Below, in pieces: positions 1 through 7,766 of a stretch of 16,616 bases of DNA. The stretch spans positions 1-16,616 of the forward strand of contig CAIPBN010000706.1 in assembly GCA_903863315.1 (NCBI GenBank). Reading direction: 5' to 3'. The notes under the pieces were generated by a model that saw only the letters and a program-made list of their open reading frames with translations, ran no database searches and had not been told where the DNA came from. The stretch is from an uncultured Verrucomicrobiota bacterium. Its GTDB lineage: Bacteria > Verrucomicrobiota > Verrucomicrobiia > Limisphaerales > SXTU01. How positions within the stretch are numbered: position 1 is the first letter of the stretch; the number at the start of each line of letters is the position of its first letter. A program made the translations under genes and the position numbers.

Positions 1-1
1 C

Positions 2-1963
2 GGCTGGAGCGCGGAAGCGCCACGGCTCGAACGCCTCAAATACAATCACCCCGGCCTTGTCGTGGACCTTGGGGTCGGGCTGTGGGCGTGGCCGTTGCCG
101 ATGGACTTCGATGGCGATGGCGACCTTGACCTCGTCGTGAACTGCCCGGACAAGCCTTACAACGGCGTTTACTTCTTCGAGAACGTCAGTGGCGACACCG
201 CGAAAAACAAGATGCCCGTCTTCAAGCCAGGTCGGCGCATCAGCAAGGGCTTGCAGAATGTGCAGGTCAGCTACGTGGCCGGGAAACCGGTAATGCTTAC
301 GCCGGGTAACGCGCATCCGGATTTCCTCAAGACCGGCCTCGACCAGTCCGTGAAGCTCCCGCTACCCGCCAACGTGCATCCGAACAAGGTCCGCGCGAAC
401 ATGTGGCGCTCGGTGGATTACGATGGTGACGGGAAACAGGACCTGCTCATCGGTGTCGGCGACTGGACGGAATACGTGTGGGACAACGCCTACAATACGA
501 ACGGCCAGTGGACCAACGGGCCGCTGCGTGGGTTCGTGTATTTCGCGCGTGGCAACGGCACGGCGGAGAAGCCGGCTTACGACCAGCCGATGAAAATCCT
601 CGCGGGCAACCAGCCGCTCGAAACCTTCGGCTGGCCGTCGCCGAACTGCGCGGACTTCGATGGCGATGGCGATTTGGATTTGCTCTGCGGCGAGTTTCTC
701 GACGGGTTCACCTACTTTGAGAATGTCGGCAAGCGCACCGCGCCGAAGTATGCAGCGGGGCGGCGCTTGACCGTGCCTCCTGATTACAATGGACCACAGT
801 ATCCCGGCGCCTGGCTGGCGACGAAGGAGGCGGCGAAGCTATCCGGCTCACCACGCCCGCTCACGATGGACTTGCAGATGATTACGCCCACCGCGATTGA
901 CTGGGACAAGGACGGCGACCTCGACCTGATTGTCGGCGACGAGGACGGGCGCGTGGCGTTCATCGAGAACACCGGCAAGTTCACCGCCGACCGCACGCCG
1001 CAGTTTCTCCCGCCGCGCTACTTCCAGCAGGAGGCCGACGACGTGAAGTTTGGCGCGCTCGCCACGCCCGTGGGCTTCGACTGGGATGGCGACGGCGACA
1101 CGGACATCATCTGCGGCAACACGGCGGGCTACATCGCCTTCTTCGAGAATCTCAGCGGGCCACGCGTCGAGAAGCCCAAGTGGGCCGCACCGAAGTTGCT
1201 CGAAGCGGGCGGCAAGGTCATCCGCCCGATGGCCGGCTACAACGGCAGCATCCAAGGCCCGTGCGAGGCGAAGTGGGGTTACACCACGCAGACCGTGGCG
1301 GATTGGGACCGCGACGGTTTGCCCGACCTCGTCGTGAATTCGATTCTCGGCAAAGTGGAGTGGTATCGGAACATCGGCACGCGCAAGTCACCAAAGCTCG
1401 CTGCCGCGCAGCCCATCGAGGTCGAGTGGAATGGTCCGCAGCCTGCGCTCGCCTACGGCTGGCTGCGGCCCGAGGGCAAGGCGTTGCTCACGCAATGGCG
1501 CACCACGCCCGTCGCGGTGGATTGGAACAAGGACGGTTTGATGGACCTCGTAATGTTGGACCAAGAGGGCTACCTCGCTTTCTTCGAGCGGGCGAAGCGC
1601 GAGGGCAGGCTCGTGCTGCTCCACCCAAGGCGCGTGTTGGGCGATGAGAAGGGCGGTCCGCTGCTCTTGAGCAAGGGCCTCGCCGGTAAGAGCGGGCGGA
1701 GGAAACTCTGCATCGTGGACTGGGACGGCGACGGCGGACTCGACCTGCTGCTGAATTCTTCGAGCGCGAACTTCCTCCACCAGACCGGAGCGAGCGACGG
1801 CAAGTGGTTCTTCAAAGACGAAGGCGCGCTCGTTACGCAGAACATTGAGGGTCACGACGTCAGCCCGACGACCGTGGACTTCAACGGCGACGGCGTCCCC
1901 GATTTCCTTGGCGGCGCGGAGGACGGGCGGTTTTACTACCTGCGCAACCCGCGCACGCGCTGA
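2..1963 (+). CDS. FG-GAP/VCBS-repeat beta-propeller protein, 5'-partial
   Basis: The reading frame is open from base 2 and its translation upstream of the first GTG (62) looks protein-like, so the true start lies left of the window. At least nine calcium-loop motifs of the type D-x-D/N-x-D-G-x-x-D-(L/I/F) are visible, for example DFDGDGDLDL, DYDGDGKQDL, DWDKDGDLDL, DWDRDGLPDL, DWNKDGLMDL and DFNGDGVPDF. Most are followed about 10-15 residues later by an aromatic-rich strand ending in N (YFEN, FIEN, FFEN, WYRN, YLRN). This is the FG-GAP/VCBS propeller pattern, usually found in exported, calcium-stabilised surface or binding proteins. No catalytic domain is visible in the part seen. The C-terminus ends right after the last repeat, with no anchor or sorting domain. 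The next gene follows 29 bp later on the same strand, so co-transcription is likely. Ligand and function are unknown. Confidence 0.85.
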   Translation, partial: GWSAEAPRLERLKYNHPGLVVDLGVGLWAWPLPMDFDGDGDLDLVVNCPDKPYNGVYFFENVSGDTAKNKMPVFKPGRRISKGLQNVQVSYVAGKPVMLTPGNAHPDFLKTGLDQSVKLPLPANVHPNKVRANMWRSVDYDGDGKQDLLIGVGDWTEYVWDNAYNTNGQWTNGPLRGFVYFARGNGTAEKPAYDQPMKILAGNQPLETFGWPSPNCADFDGDGDLDLLCGEFLDGFTYFENVGKRTAPKYAAGRRLTVPPDYNGPQYPGAWLATKEAAKLSGSPRPLTMDLQMITPTAIDWDKDGDLDLIVGDEDGRVAFIENTGKFTADRTPQFLPPRYFQQEADDVKFGALATPVGFDWDGDGDTDIICGNTAGYIAFFENLSGPRVEKPKWAAPKLLEAGGKVIRPMAGYNGSIQGPCEAKWGYTTQTVADWDRDGLPDLVVNSILGKVEWYRNIGTRKSPKLAAAQPIEVEWNGPQPALAYGWLRPEGKALLTQWRTTPVAVDWNKDGLMDLVMLDQEGYLAFFERAKREGRLVLLHPRRVLGDEKGGPLLLSKGLAGKSGRRKLCIVDWDGDGGLDLLLNSSSANFLHQTGASDGKWFFKDEGALVTQNIEGHDVSPTTVDFNGDGVPDFLGGAEDGRFYYLRNPRTR

Positions 1964-1992
1964 AGCCACAGCCAGCCAACTTAAATCGAACC

Positions 1993-3300
1993 ATGAAACT
2001 CCTATTCTCCCTCCTTTGCCTCGCCACCATCGCGTGCGCCCAGCCGATTGTCGGCGGCTTCAGCCCGGTCGCACCCACGGACGCGAACGCGCTCGCGGCG
2101 GCGAAGTTCGCGGTCGCCAAGCACGACGTGAAACTGACTTTCCAAGCCATTGAGAAGGCCGAACATCAGGTCGTCGCCGGCATGAACTACCGGATGACCC
2201 TGCGTGTGCTGGACGGCCCGACGCGGCGCCGCGCTGAGACCACCGTCTGGCAGAAGCTCGGTAACACCGGCCATGAACTGACCGCGTGGAAGTGGCTGGA
2301 GACTGTGCCACCCGCCGCCGTGCTCAAGACCGAGTTCATCTACGAGACCGCGCCGTTCCCGTCGTGCCACGCGTCCACCATCGCCGAGTTGCCGGGCGGC
2401 GGCCTCGTCACCGCTTGGTTTGGTGGGACGGCGGAGAAGAACCCCGATGTCGGCATCTGGGCAGCGCGCCTGGAAGGCGACCAGTGGACCGCGCCGGTCG
2501 AAGTCGCCAACGGCGTGCAGCCCGACGGCAAGCGCCACCCGACGTGGAATCCTGTCCTCTTCCAGCCCAAGACCGGCCCGCTGCTGCTCTTCTACAAGGT
2601 CGGCCCCAGCCCCAGCACTTGGTGGGGGATGCTGCGCACTTCGAGCGACGGCGGCAAAACCTGGAGCGCTGCCCAGCGCCTACCCGGCGAGTGCGTCGGC
2701 CCCATCAAGAACAAGCCGGTGCAACTCGCCAATGGCGACCTCCTCAGCCCTTCGAGCAGCGAGCACGACGGCTGGCGCGTCCATTTCGAGCGTTCGCGCG
2801 ACCTCGGCAAGACTTGGGAAATGATTGGCCCGGTCAACGATGGCAAGGCCGTGAGCGCCATCCAGCCGAGCATCTTGTTCCTTGGCGGTGACAAGCTGCT
2901 CGCGCTCGGACGCACGCGGCAGGGCAAGTTGTTTCAAGTCGGCTCTGACGACCTCGGCAAAACTTGGGGCGCGATGTCGCTCACTGCCTTGCCCAACCCC
3001 AGCTCCGGCACCGACGCTGTGACGCTCAAAGACGGACGGCATCTGCTCATCTACAACCACACCGCGAAAGGCCGCTCGCCGTTGAACCTCGCTGTGTCCA
3101 AGGACGGCCAGACCTGGCAGGCCGCGTTCGTGTTGGAGAGCAACCCCGGCGAATACAGCTATCCCGCCATCATCCAGACCCGCGACGGCCTCGTGCACGC
3201 GACGTGGACTTGGAAGCGCCAGAAGGTGAAGCACGCGGTCATTGACCCCGCAAAACTGGAGCCGCGTGACATGGTCAACGGCGAGTGGCCCAAGCCATAA
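1993..3300 (+). CDS. Secreted predicted neuraminidase (BNR/Asp-box) with N-terminal cystatin-like domain
   Basis: 435 aa. Residues 1-16 form a signal peptide; cleavage could be by signal peptidase I after ACA, or C15 (TIAC) could be a weak lipobox. Residues 19-103 resemble phytocystatins: GG at 21-22, a KFAVAKH helix motif (38-44; plant form LARFAV.EHN), the protease-binding loop QVVAG (59-63) followed by NYR, and VWQK at 85-88. The PW of the last cystatin hairpin is missing. Residues 115-420 are a BNR propeller of the predicted-neuraminidase type, with CHASTIAELPGG, AWFGGT, WNPVLFQ, GPIKNKPVQLANGDLL and four Asp-boxes (217-224 SSDGGKTW, 268-275, 318-325, 369-375). Substrate is uncertain: I could not assign the arginine triad of true sialidases. 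It probably acts in the periplasm or outside the cell on glycans, in an operon with the FG-GAP gene. The ATG is chosen because it opens a good signal peptide. No Shine-Dalgarno sequence precedes it. Confidence 0.85.
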   Translation: MKLLFSLLCLATIACAQPIVGGFSPVAPTDANALAAAKFAVAKHDVKLTFQAIEKAEHQVVAGMNYRMTLRVLDGPTRRRAETTVWQKLGNTGHELTAWKWLETVPPAAVLKTEFIYETAPFPSCHASTIAELPGGGLVTAWFGGTAEKNPDVGIWAARLEGDQWTAPVEVANGVQPDGKRHPTWNPVLFQPKTGPLLLFYKVGPSPSTWWGMLRTSSDGGKTWSAAQRLPGECVGPIKNKPVQLANGDLLSPSSSEHDGWRVHFERSRDLGKTWEMIGPVNDGKAVSAIQPSILFLGGDKLLALGRTRQGKLFQVGSDDLGKTWGAMSLTALPNPSSGTDAVTLKDGRHLLIYNHTAKGRSPLNLAVSKDGQTWQAAFVLESNPGEYSYPAIIQTRDGLVHATWTWKRQKVKHAVIDPAKLEPRDMVNGEWPKP

Positions 3301-3329
3301 GCCAAAGGCACCGCGAAGTTGGCAAGGTC

Positions 3330-3354
3330 AGCGGACCGGAATGCTCCGGACGCT
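3330..3354. terminator. Hairpin at convergent junction (possible bidirectional terminator)
   Basis: AGCG/CGCT and CCGGA/TCCGG pair around an ATGC loop, with a small GA/A internal loop. The structure lies between the neuraminidase stop (3300) and the msrP stop (3354-3356), touching the latter. No T-tract follows on either strand, so intrinsic termination is not certain. Confidence 0.35.
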
Positions 3355-4310
3355 CAGCCCTTCTTCTTGTAAAGCTCGCCCACCTGCGCGGCGTAGCCGT
3401 TGAGTGGCAGGGTGCGGATGCGGTCGCCCGTGTCCACCTGCCGTTCGGTGGCCTGCGACCAGCGCGGGTGCGGCACAGCGGGATCCACGTTCGATTCGAA
3501 GGGATACTCCTCAGGCGACAGGGTCTCCCACAAGGTTTTGGGCTGCTTGTCGGTGAGTTCAATCTCCACCAGCGACTTGCCGCTCTTGTATCCGTATTTC
3601 CACGGCACCACCACACGAATGGGCGCGCCATTCTGCTTAGGCAGCGGTTTGCCATAAACGCCCGTGGCCAGGATCGTGAGCGGATGCATGGCCTCCTCCA
3701 TGCGCAAGCCCTCGGTGTAAGGCCAAGGGTAACCGCGCAGACGGGCGAGGCCCGGCATCTGGTCAGGCTTCATCGCCGTGACGAACTTCACGAACTTCGC
3801 GCCGGCCTTGGGCTGCACGCGCTCGAGCAGCTTGCGCAGTTCAAACCCAGTCCACGGCACGACGGCACCCCAAGCCTCCACGCAGCGGAAGCGATAGACG
3901 CGCTCCTCCAGGGGAAACTCCGCCGCCAGCTCCTGGGCGTCGAGGGTCAGGGGCTTATCACACAGCCCGTGAATCTTCACCGGCCAGGGCGAGGTCACGA
4001 ACTTGTCCACGCGGTCCACCACCGATTCCTTGTTGGTGCTGAACTCGTAGAAGTTGTTGTAAGTCGTGAAGACGCGTTCATCGCTCAGCTTCAGGTCCGC
4101 CGGACTGAAGGCGATGTTGCGCTTGGCGGGATAAAGTTTCTTCGCCTCCGCAGCCAGCGCGTCCGGGCGCAGCAGGGCAGCCCCCGCCAGCAAACCTCCG
4201 CCCGCGTAGCCAAACTCGCGCAGGAACTGGCGGCGGTTGCGATAGGCGCGCTCCGGGGTGACCCGGCGCTCAGGCAGGTGCCATTCGGGACGAAGGATGA
4301 TGTTGGACAT
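3354..4310 (-). CDS. msrP: Protein-methionine-sulfoxide reductase catalytic subunit, Tat-exported molybdoenzyme
   Basis: 318 aa, closely following E. coli MsrP (YedY, 334 aa) over its whole length. MsrP is a periplasmic molybdopterin enzyme that reduces methionine sulfoxide in damaged envelope proteins. A twin-arginine signal NRRQFLREFG is at residues 25-34. YNNFYEF (84-90), FPLEERVYRFRCVEAW (132-147, with Mo-ligand Cys143), VVPW.GF, EQMPG-like DQMPG (183-187), GLR.EEAMHPLT (201-212), QNGAPIRVVVPWKYG (226-240) and HPRWSQATER (281-290) are all family hallmarks. I chose the ATG at 4310; an in-frame GTG at 4370 would add 20 residues that do not resemble a Tat leader. The heme-b membrane partner MsrQ is not adjacent, so the electron donor is either encoded elsewhere or different. 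The gene is divergent from the histidine kinase, with 130 bp between the starts. Confidence 0.93.
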   Translation of the reverse strand: MSNIILRPEWHLPERRVTPERAYRNRRQFLREFGYAGGGLLAGAALLRPDALAAEAKKLYPAKRNIAFSPADLKLSDERVFTTYNNFYEFSTNKESVVDRVDKFVTSPWPVKIHGLCDKPLTLDAQELAAEFPLEERVYRFRCVEAWGAVVPWTGFELRKLLERVQPKAGAKFVKFVTAMKPDQMPGLARLRGYPWPYTEGLRMEEAMHPLTILATGVYGKPLPKQNGAPIRVVVPWKYGYKSGKSLVEIELTDKQPKTLWETLSPEEYPFESNVDPAVPHPRWSQATERQVDTGDRIRTLPLNGYAAQVGELYKKKG

Positions 4311-4403
4311 GACGGGAAAGTGACGCAGGCCCAGCGGGCTTGCATCAAAAATGTTGGGCGCGGCCTCCACCGGAGGCGTCCCAAACTTCGTTCATCTCCA
4401 GAC

Positions 4404-4431
4404 TTTACGCACCGGGGCGCGCGAGTAGATT
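4404..4431 (+). promoter_or_regulatory. Candidate sigma70 promoter for the CNBD histidine kinase
   Basis: TTTACG (4404-4409) and TAGATT (4426-4431) are separated by 16 bp, each matching 4 of 6 consensus positions. The -10 box ends 9 nt before the ATG at 4441, which would put transcription start within a few bases of the start codon (leaderless mRNA). Seen by eye only. Confidence 0.3.
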
Positions 4432-4440
4432 CACGTCCAT

Positions 4441-5547
4441 ATGCCCCACCCGGAAGACAAGCGCTTCGCCGGCCTGTTGAACGAGGAGCTGCACGCGCTG
4501 CAGCACACCGCCAAACTGCGACGGTTTCTCGCGGGGCAAACCATCTTCCGGGCAGGCGACCCCGGCGATGGCTTTTACTTGGTCGAATCCGGCCGGGTGA
4601 TCATTTCGGCCGCCATCGGCAGCAGCGAGTCCCGGCCGCTCGCCACGGTGGGCCCGGGCGAATTCTTCGGGGAGATGGCCCTGCTGGATGAGGCCCCGCG
4701 CTCCGCCACGGCCACTGCTGAACTGGAGACCAAAACCTACTGCATCGGCCGGGAGGAGCTGCTGGCCCTGCTGGAGCAGCGTCCGCATCTGGCCCTGCAC
4801 CTGATTCGCGAGTTCAGCCAGCGCGTCCGCGCGCTGAACCGCAAATACATCGACGAAGTCCTGCAGGCGGAGCGGCTGGCGATGGTGGGGCGGTTCGCAC
4901 GCACGATTGTGCATGACTTCAAAAACCCCCTCAACGTCATTGGCCTAGCCGCGGAGATGGCCGGCATGGAGGAGGCCACGCCCGAGATGCGGAGCCACGC
5001 GCAGACCCGCATCGCCCGGCAGGTGGATCGCATGACCAACATGCTCAACGAGCTGCTGGACTTCACCCGGAACACCAGCCACAAGCTGGTGCTGGCCAAC
5101 GTCAACTACGCGGAATACGTGTCCGCCCTCAGCGAGGAGCTCGCGACCGAGATCAAGGAGCGGGGCATGCGACTGCTCGTGGAGAAGCCCCTGCCGGCGG
5201 TGAACGTGCAGGTCGAGCCCCAGCGCCTTTCACGCCTCTTTTACAACCTCGTCAACAACGCCGTCGAAGAGATGCCTCTAGGCGGCACCGTGACGATTCG
5301 TGCCCGGGTGGAGAACGGCGAACTGGTCAACGAAGTGGAGGACACCGGCCGGGGCATTGCGCCCGAGATTGCCGCGCGGCTTTTCGAACCGTTCGCCACC
5401 CATGGCAAGCAGAACGGCACCGGGCTGGGGCTCTCCATCTGCAAAAAGATCGTCGAGGATCACAGCGGCAAGATTACTGCCCGGAGCGAGCCCGGGCGCG
5501 GAGCCACGTTCATCTTCACCCTGCCCCTGACGCGGACAGAAAGTTGA
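4441..5547 (+). CDS. Soluble histidine kinase with N-terminal cyclic-nucleotide-binding domain
   Basis: 368 aa, with no signal peptide or membrane segment, so cytoplasmic. Residues about 25-120 form a Crp-type cyclic-nucleotide-binding domain with phosphate-binding cassette FGEMALLDEAPRSATATA (76-93). Glu78 and Arg87, the residues that usually contact the cyclic phosphate, are both present, so the pocket looks competent for cAMP or cGMP. A helical linker (120-150) leads to the HisKA dimerisation helix with H-box VHDFKNPL (phospho-acceptor His158). The HATPase domain has the N-box YNLVNNAVEEM (268-278), G1 DTGRGI (301-306) and G2 GTGLGL (326-331). All catalytic boxes are intact. No response regulator is adjacent, so this is an orphan kinase. 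Inference: it couples a cyclic-nucleotide or similar signal to phosphorelay. The ligand may not be cAMP. Confidence 0.92.
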   Translation: MPHPEDKRFAGLLNEELHALQHTAKLRRFLAGQTIFRAGDPGDGFYLVESGRVIISAAIGSSESRPLATVGPGEFFGEMALLDEAPRSATATAELETKTYCIGREELLALLEQRPHLALHLIREFSQRVRALNRKYIDEVLQAERLAMVGRFARTIVHDFKNPLNVIGLAAEMAGMEEATPEMRSHAQTRIARQVDRMTNMLNELLDFTRNTSHKLVLANVNYAEYVSALSEELATEIKERGMRLLVEKPLPAVNVQVEPQRLSRLFYNLVNNAVEEMPLGGTVTIRARVENGELVNEVEDTGRGIAPEIAARLFEPFATHGKQNGTGLGLSICKKIVEDHSGKITARSEPGRGATFIFTLPLTRTES

Positions 5548-5549
5548 TC

Positions 5550-5564
5550 CGGGCCGGGAGCCCG
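5550..5564. terminator. Short GC hairpin at convergent junction
   Basis: CGGGC (5550-5554) pairs with GCCCG (5560-5564) around loop CGGGA. It lies in the 21-bp gap between the kinase stop (5547) and the PQQ-propeller stop (5569-5571). On the plus strand a short ACTTTT follows a few bases later. It could serve both genes. Only 5 bp of stem. Confidence 0.35.
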
Positions 5565-5568
5565 CCGT

Positions 5569-6876
5569 TCACTTTTCACCGATGCACCAGAGCGACTTGT
5601 GTGTGCGGATGAACAACTGCCCATCCGCCGGGACAATGGAGCTGTTCGAGCGCTCTCCCAGCGGATTGGTCGCCAGCAGCTCGAAAGTCGGGCTGGCCTT
5701 GAAAACAAAGCAGTCGCCGCCTTGCGTGATCGTGTAGCACTTGCCGTCGGCCAGCAGCACGCTGCTCCAGTTCTGCCCGCTGGCGGACTCGCCCTTCAGC
5801 CGCTCGGACCAGACTTCCTTGCCGGTTTCCAAGTTGAGGCACATGGCCGTGCCGGGGTCATTGTGGATATAGATGTGCCCCTCGTGAATCACGCCGGAGC
5901 CGATGCGCTGCGGCGAACGAGGATGGTGCCAGAGCCGCTTTGAATCCGTCACATCTCCCGTGCCCCCGGTGCGGACGGCCAGCGCCATGCCACCGAAGCC
6001 CCCCATCCCGACCACGATGCCATCCCGGTGCAACGGCGAGGTGTAAACCAGCGGGTTCAAACCCCGGCATGTCCAGCGCTCCTTGCCGGTGGCCGGATCA
6101 AGCGAGCACACCCGGCCGGGCCAAGACATGAGCAGCGACTCCTGTCCGCCTTCTTGAATGATCACGGGAGTGCTCCAGGAGCCCACCCACTTGCCGCGTG
6201 GCGCAGCCTTCTTGTCGGCCGAGGCGTCCTTGGGAGGCGGCGGAGTTATGCCCGAATCACCGCCCGCCTCCTCGTTCTTCCAGATGGTTTTGCCGGTCTG
6301 TTTGTCCACCGCAAGAAGATAGGTGTTCTCTCCGGGGCCGAAGTTGAGGAAGCACAGGTTGCCGTGAATCACCGGTGAAGCCGCATTGCCCCAGATGTGA
6401 ATCTGCCGCCCCAAGTCCGTGCGCTTCCACAGCTCCTTACCGCTGAAGTCGTAACAAAACAATCCATCTGAGGCGAAGGACACGATGACCCGCTCACCGT
6501 CGGTCGCCGGCGAAGCCGAACAAAACGGATTGGTCCCGTGCGTGGGCTCCTTCTCCTTCGTGGTGACCCCGGCCTGCCAAAGCTGCTTGCCGTCCGCGCG
6601 GTTGAGGCACAGCAACGTGCGCCGTTCACCCAACGGCTGGGTTACAAAGATGCGATCGCCCCAGACGACGGGCGTGGAGTTCCCCGCCTCCGGCAACGGC
6701 ACCCGCCAGCGCACGTTCTCCGTCTTGCTCCATTTCACCGGGAGACCTTTTTCAGCGGCGATGCCATCGCCTGCCGAACCACGCCACGCCGGCCAGTGGG
6801 CGGCGGGAGCGGGGAGAACAGCAAGGGCAGCAAGGACAGCGAGAAGCGGGACTGCGGAGCGAGGAGCGAAGTTCAT
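5569..6876 (-). CDS. Secreted PQQ-like (BamB-type) beta-propeller protein
   Basis: 435 aa with a clear Sec signal peptide (residues 1-26, hydrophobic core LLAVLAALAVL, cleavage near PAPAA). The rest is an eight-bladed-type PQQ-like propeller: blade motifs x-G-K-x-x-W recur at DGKQLW (95-100), SGKELW (145-150), TGKTIW (194-199), TGKERW (263-268) and TGKEVW (351-356). The W-P-x-W-R-G start of the mature protein is typical of the large family of such secreted proteins in Planctomycetes and Verrucomicrobia. A Pro/Lys-rich low-complexity insert (211-228) sits between two blades. No alcohol-dehydrogenase heme domain is present, so enzymatic use of PQQ is unlikely. A scaffolding or binding role outside the inner membrane is inferred. 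It diverges from uppS (116 bp between starts) and converges on the histidine kinase. Confidence 0.85.
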   Translation of the reverse strand: MNFAPRSAVPLLAVLAALAVLPAPAAHWPAWRGSAGDGIAAEKGLPVKWSKTENVRWRVPLPEAGNSTPVVWGDRIFVTQPLGERRTLLCLNRADGKQLWQAGVTTKEKEPTHGTNPFCSASPATDGERVIVSFASDGLFCYDFSGKELWKRTDLGRQIHIWGNAASPVIHGNLCFLNFGPGENTYLLAVDKQTGKTIWKNEEAGGDSGITPPPPKDASADKKAAPRGKWVGSWSTPVIIQEGGQESLLMSWPGRVCSLDPATGKERWTCRGLNPLVYTSPLHRDGIVVGMGGFGGMALAVRTGGTGDVTDSKRLWHHPRSPQRIGSGVIHEGHIYIHNDPGTAMCLNLETGKEVWSERLKGESASGQNWSSVLLADGKCYTITQGGDCFVFKASPTFELLATNPLGERSNSSIVPADGQLFIRTHKSLWCIGEK

Positions 6877-6951
6877 GGCAACAGAGAGGCAGACGCGATG
6901 GAACCCGGCGGGTTTCAGGGAATCGCACCCTCTTGCGCACGCACTTGCGCG

Positions 6952-6980
6952 TGGACGCGGGCAGGTGGCGGGAATACGCT
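6952..6980 (+). promoter_or_regulatory. Candidate sigma70 promoter for uppS
   Basis: TGGACG (6952-6957) and TACGCT (6975-6980) are spaced by 17 bp, upstream of the ATG at 6993 by 12 nt. The -35 matches 4 of 6 consensus bases and the -10 only about 3 of 6. The predicted leader is about 5 nt, too short to hold a Shine-Dalgarno site. Confidence 0.28.
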
Positions 6981-6992
6981 CCCACCCGCGCC

Positions 6993-7730
6993 ATGAGCAG
7001 CCATCCGCCGCAACTGAGTCCGCAGGCCAAAGCCAACATCCCCACCCACGTTGCCATCATCATGGATGGCAACGGCCGCTGGGCCAAACAGCGCGGCCTG
7101 CCCCGGGTGGAGGGCCATCGCAACGGCGTCGAAAGCGTCCGCGCCACCGTGCGTGCGTGCGGCGAAATCGGCATCAAGTATCTCACGCTCTACGCCTTCT
7201 CCGTCGAGAACTGGAACCGCCCCAAGGACGAGGTGGACACGCTGATGAAATACCTCGCGCGCTTCCTGAAGAACGAAATCGGCGAGCTGAACAAAAACAA
7301 CGTCCGCCTCGAAGCCGTCGGGCAGATTTACCGTCTGCCGGAATTCGTGCAGGAGCAGCTCGCTAAGACGCAGGCCGCGCTGGCCAGGAACACCGGTCTT
7401 ACCCTGATTCTCGCCCTCAGCTACGGCGGGCGCACGGAACTCGTCGAGGCCACCCGGGCCATCGCCCAGCAAGTGAAGGCGGGCAAGCTCGACCCGGCCG
7501 AAATCAACGAGCAGGTCATCGCGCGCAACCTCTACACACACGCCTACCCCGACCCTGACCTGCTCATCCGCACCAGCGGAGAGCTGCGCGTGAGCAACTT
7601 TCTCCTCTGGCAAATCTCCTACGCGGAATTCGTGGTCACGCCCACGCTGTGGCCGGACTTCCGGAAACCACAGCTTTACGAGGCGTTGGAGGAATACACG
7701 CGCAGGCACCGCCGCTTTGGCGGCCTGTGA
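6993..7730 (+). CDS. uppS: Isoprenyl transferase (undecaprenyl diphosphate synthase family)
   Basis: 245 aa, against about 250 for E. coli UppS. It condenses IPP onto farnesyl diphosphate in cis to make the polyprenyl carrier for cell-wall and surface polysaccharide synthesis. Conserved elements: HVAIIMDGNGRWA (19-31, Mg-binding Asp25), GHRNG (41-45), LYAFSVENWNRP (66-77), LSYGGRTEL (142-150), and DPDLLIRTSGELRVSNFLLWQ (187-207) with the diphosphate-binding arginines, followed by SYAEF and LWPDF. The start at ATG 6993 is chosen because it gives the usual short N-terminus; a GTG at 6933 in the same frame would add 20 unconserved residues. Product chain length (C55 or other) cannot be read from the sequence. 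The gene is not followed by cdsA. It runs into the converging dxs gene. Confidence 0.95.
   Translation: MSSHPPQLSPQAKANIPTHVAIIMDGNGRWAKQRGLPRVEGHRNGVESVRATVRACGEIGIKYLTLYAFSVENWNRPKDEVDTLMKYLARFLKNEIGELNKNNVRLEAVGQIYRLPEFVQEQLAKTQAALARNTGLTLILALSYGGRTELVEATRAIAQQVKAGKLDPAEINEQVIARNLYTHAYPDPDLLIRTSGELRVSNFLLWQISYAEFVVTPTLWPDFRKPQLYEALEEYTRRHRRFGGL
7703..7727. terminator. Hairpin overlapping the 3' end of uppS
   Basis: CAGG (7703-7706) pairs with CCTG (7724-7727), and CCGCC (7709-7713) with GGCGG (7719-7723), around loop GCTTT, with a two-base bulge. It sits over the last codons of uppS, before the 36-bp gap to the converging dxs. There is no T-tract. It may act as a terminator or block 3' exonucleases. 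Confidence 0.35.
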
Positions 7731-7766
7731 GCGGAGCGGGGAGCCAGCAGCGCCGCGTTCAGCGAA

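Noticed and set aside
3285..4691. 468-codon open frame on the plus strand
   Set aside because: It overlaps msrP in antisense and the start of the histidine kinase in another frame. Composition is unlike a folded protein.
6933..6992. Earlier GTG start for uppS
   Set aside because: It would add 20 unconserved residues over a candidate promoter. The ATG at 6993 gives the normal family length.
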